A stretch of DNA of 14,749 bases from JAEUIA01 sp034440255. GTDB taxonomy: Bacteria > Planctomycetota > UBA1135 > GCA-002686595. Under the pieces are notes generated by a model that was given only the letters and a program-made list of their open reading frames with translations, made no database searches and was not told the DNA's origin. Below, one piece after another: positions 14,631-14,749 of this stretch (position 1 is the first letter of the stretch; each line of letters begins with the position of its first letter). The position numbers and the translations under genes are program-made. The stretch lies in contig JAWXBU010000112.1 in NCBI GenBank assembly GCA_034440255.1, positions 1-14,749 of the forward strand, read 5' to 3'.

Positions 14631-14749
14631 CTTGTGACGGTGGTGAACTTTCCGGCTCTCCGGCACGTTTAGTGGAAGCGCAGACGGGCCGCGCTGCGTA
14701 AAACCGGCCGAAATCAAGGTCTTTTGGCGCGTTCCGAGGCGCTTGCGGG
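14631..14749. other. Unassigned right-edge region
   Basis: These 119 bases after the metallophosphoesterase stop hold no recognisable gene. There is a short CCGG-CTCT-CCGG inverted repeat near 14652-14663 and a loose GGCCG/CGGCC pair near 14687-14710. Neither has a T-run or is strong enough to call a terminator. A gene entering from the right cannot be excluded. Confidence 0.4.

Noticed and set aside
1..14749. CRISPR arrays, tRNA or rRNA genes, insertion sequences, phage or defence genes
   Set aside because: No repeated spacer pattern, RNA gene signature, transposase or known defence domain was found on either strand.

Overview
The window is GC-rich, with strong G/C preference at third codon positions and genes tightly packed on both strands. 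Most genes lack a good Shine-Dalgarno site. The content is bacterial: a DNA topoisomerase VI B subunit, the futalosine-pathway enzyme MqnA, and a large secreted protein that joins a LamG-like, a glucose/sorbosone-dehydrogenase-like and a PKD domain. This mixture suggests Planctomycetota or a related deep-branching environmental phylum. That is an inference from gene content; no rRNA or other marker is present to settle it.

Layout. 1-323: the 3' end of a plus-strand reading frame, then about 200 bases that look strongly coding in another frame and have no proper end, so probably a frameshifted or decayed gene. 324-3315 (minus): a coupled operon reading mqnA, then a 61-residue zinc-ribbon membrane protein, then top6B. 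3316-3453: a divergent intergenic region. 3454-6837 (plus): a DUF533/TerB-like membrane protein, a GYF_2-AIM24 fusion, an RlmI-like methyltransferase and an RluA-type pseudouridine synthase; the last two are only 2 nt apart. 6818-13821 (minus): reading from the right, a DUF3052 protein coupled to a Spy/CpxP-like LTxxQ protein, then a strong stem-loop, an M1 aminopeptidase, the LamG-dehydrogenase-PKD protein and an HDOD protein. 13863-14630 (plus): a metallophosphoesterase, divergent from DUF3052 across only 41 nt. 14631-14749: no gene seen.

The genes do not form one pathway. They are housekeeping (menaquinone synthesis, RNA modification, topology), envelope or secreted functions (aminopeptidase, dehydrogenase-like protein, Spy-like protein) and poorly characterised families. 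No rRNA, tRNA, CRISPR array, insertion sequence or phage gene was recognised. I see no convincing new multi-gene system. The points most worth checking are the Topo VI B subunit with a long lysine/alanine-rich tail and no A subunit beside it, the broken reading frame at the left edge, and TAGACT-like hexamers placed so close to start codons that leaderless transcripts are likely.
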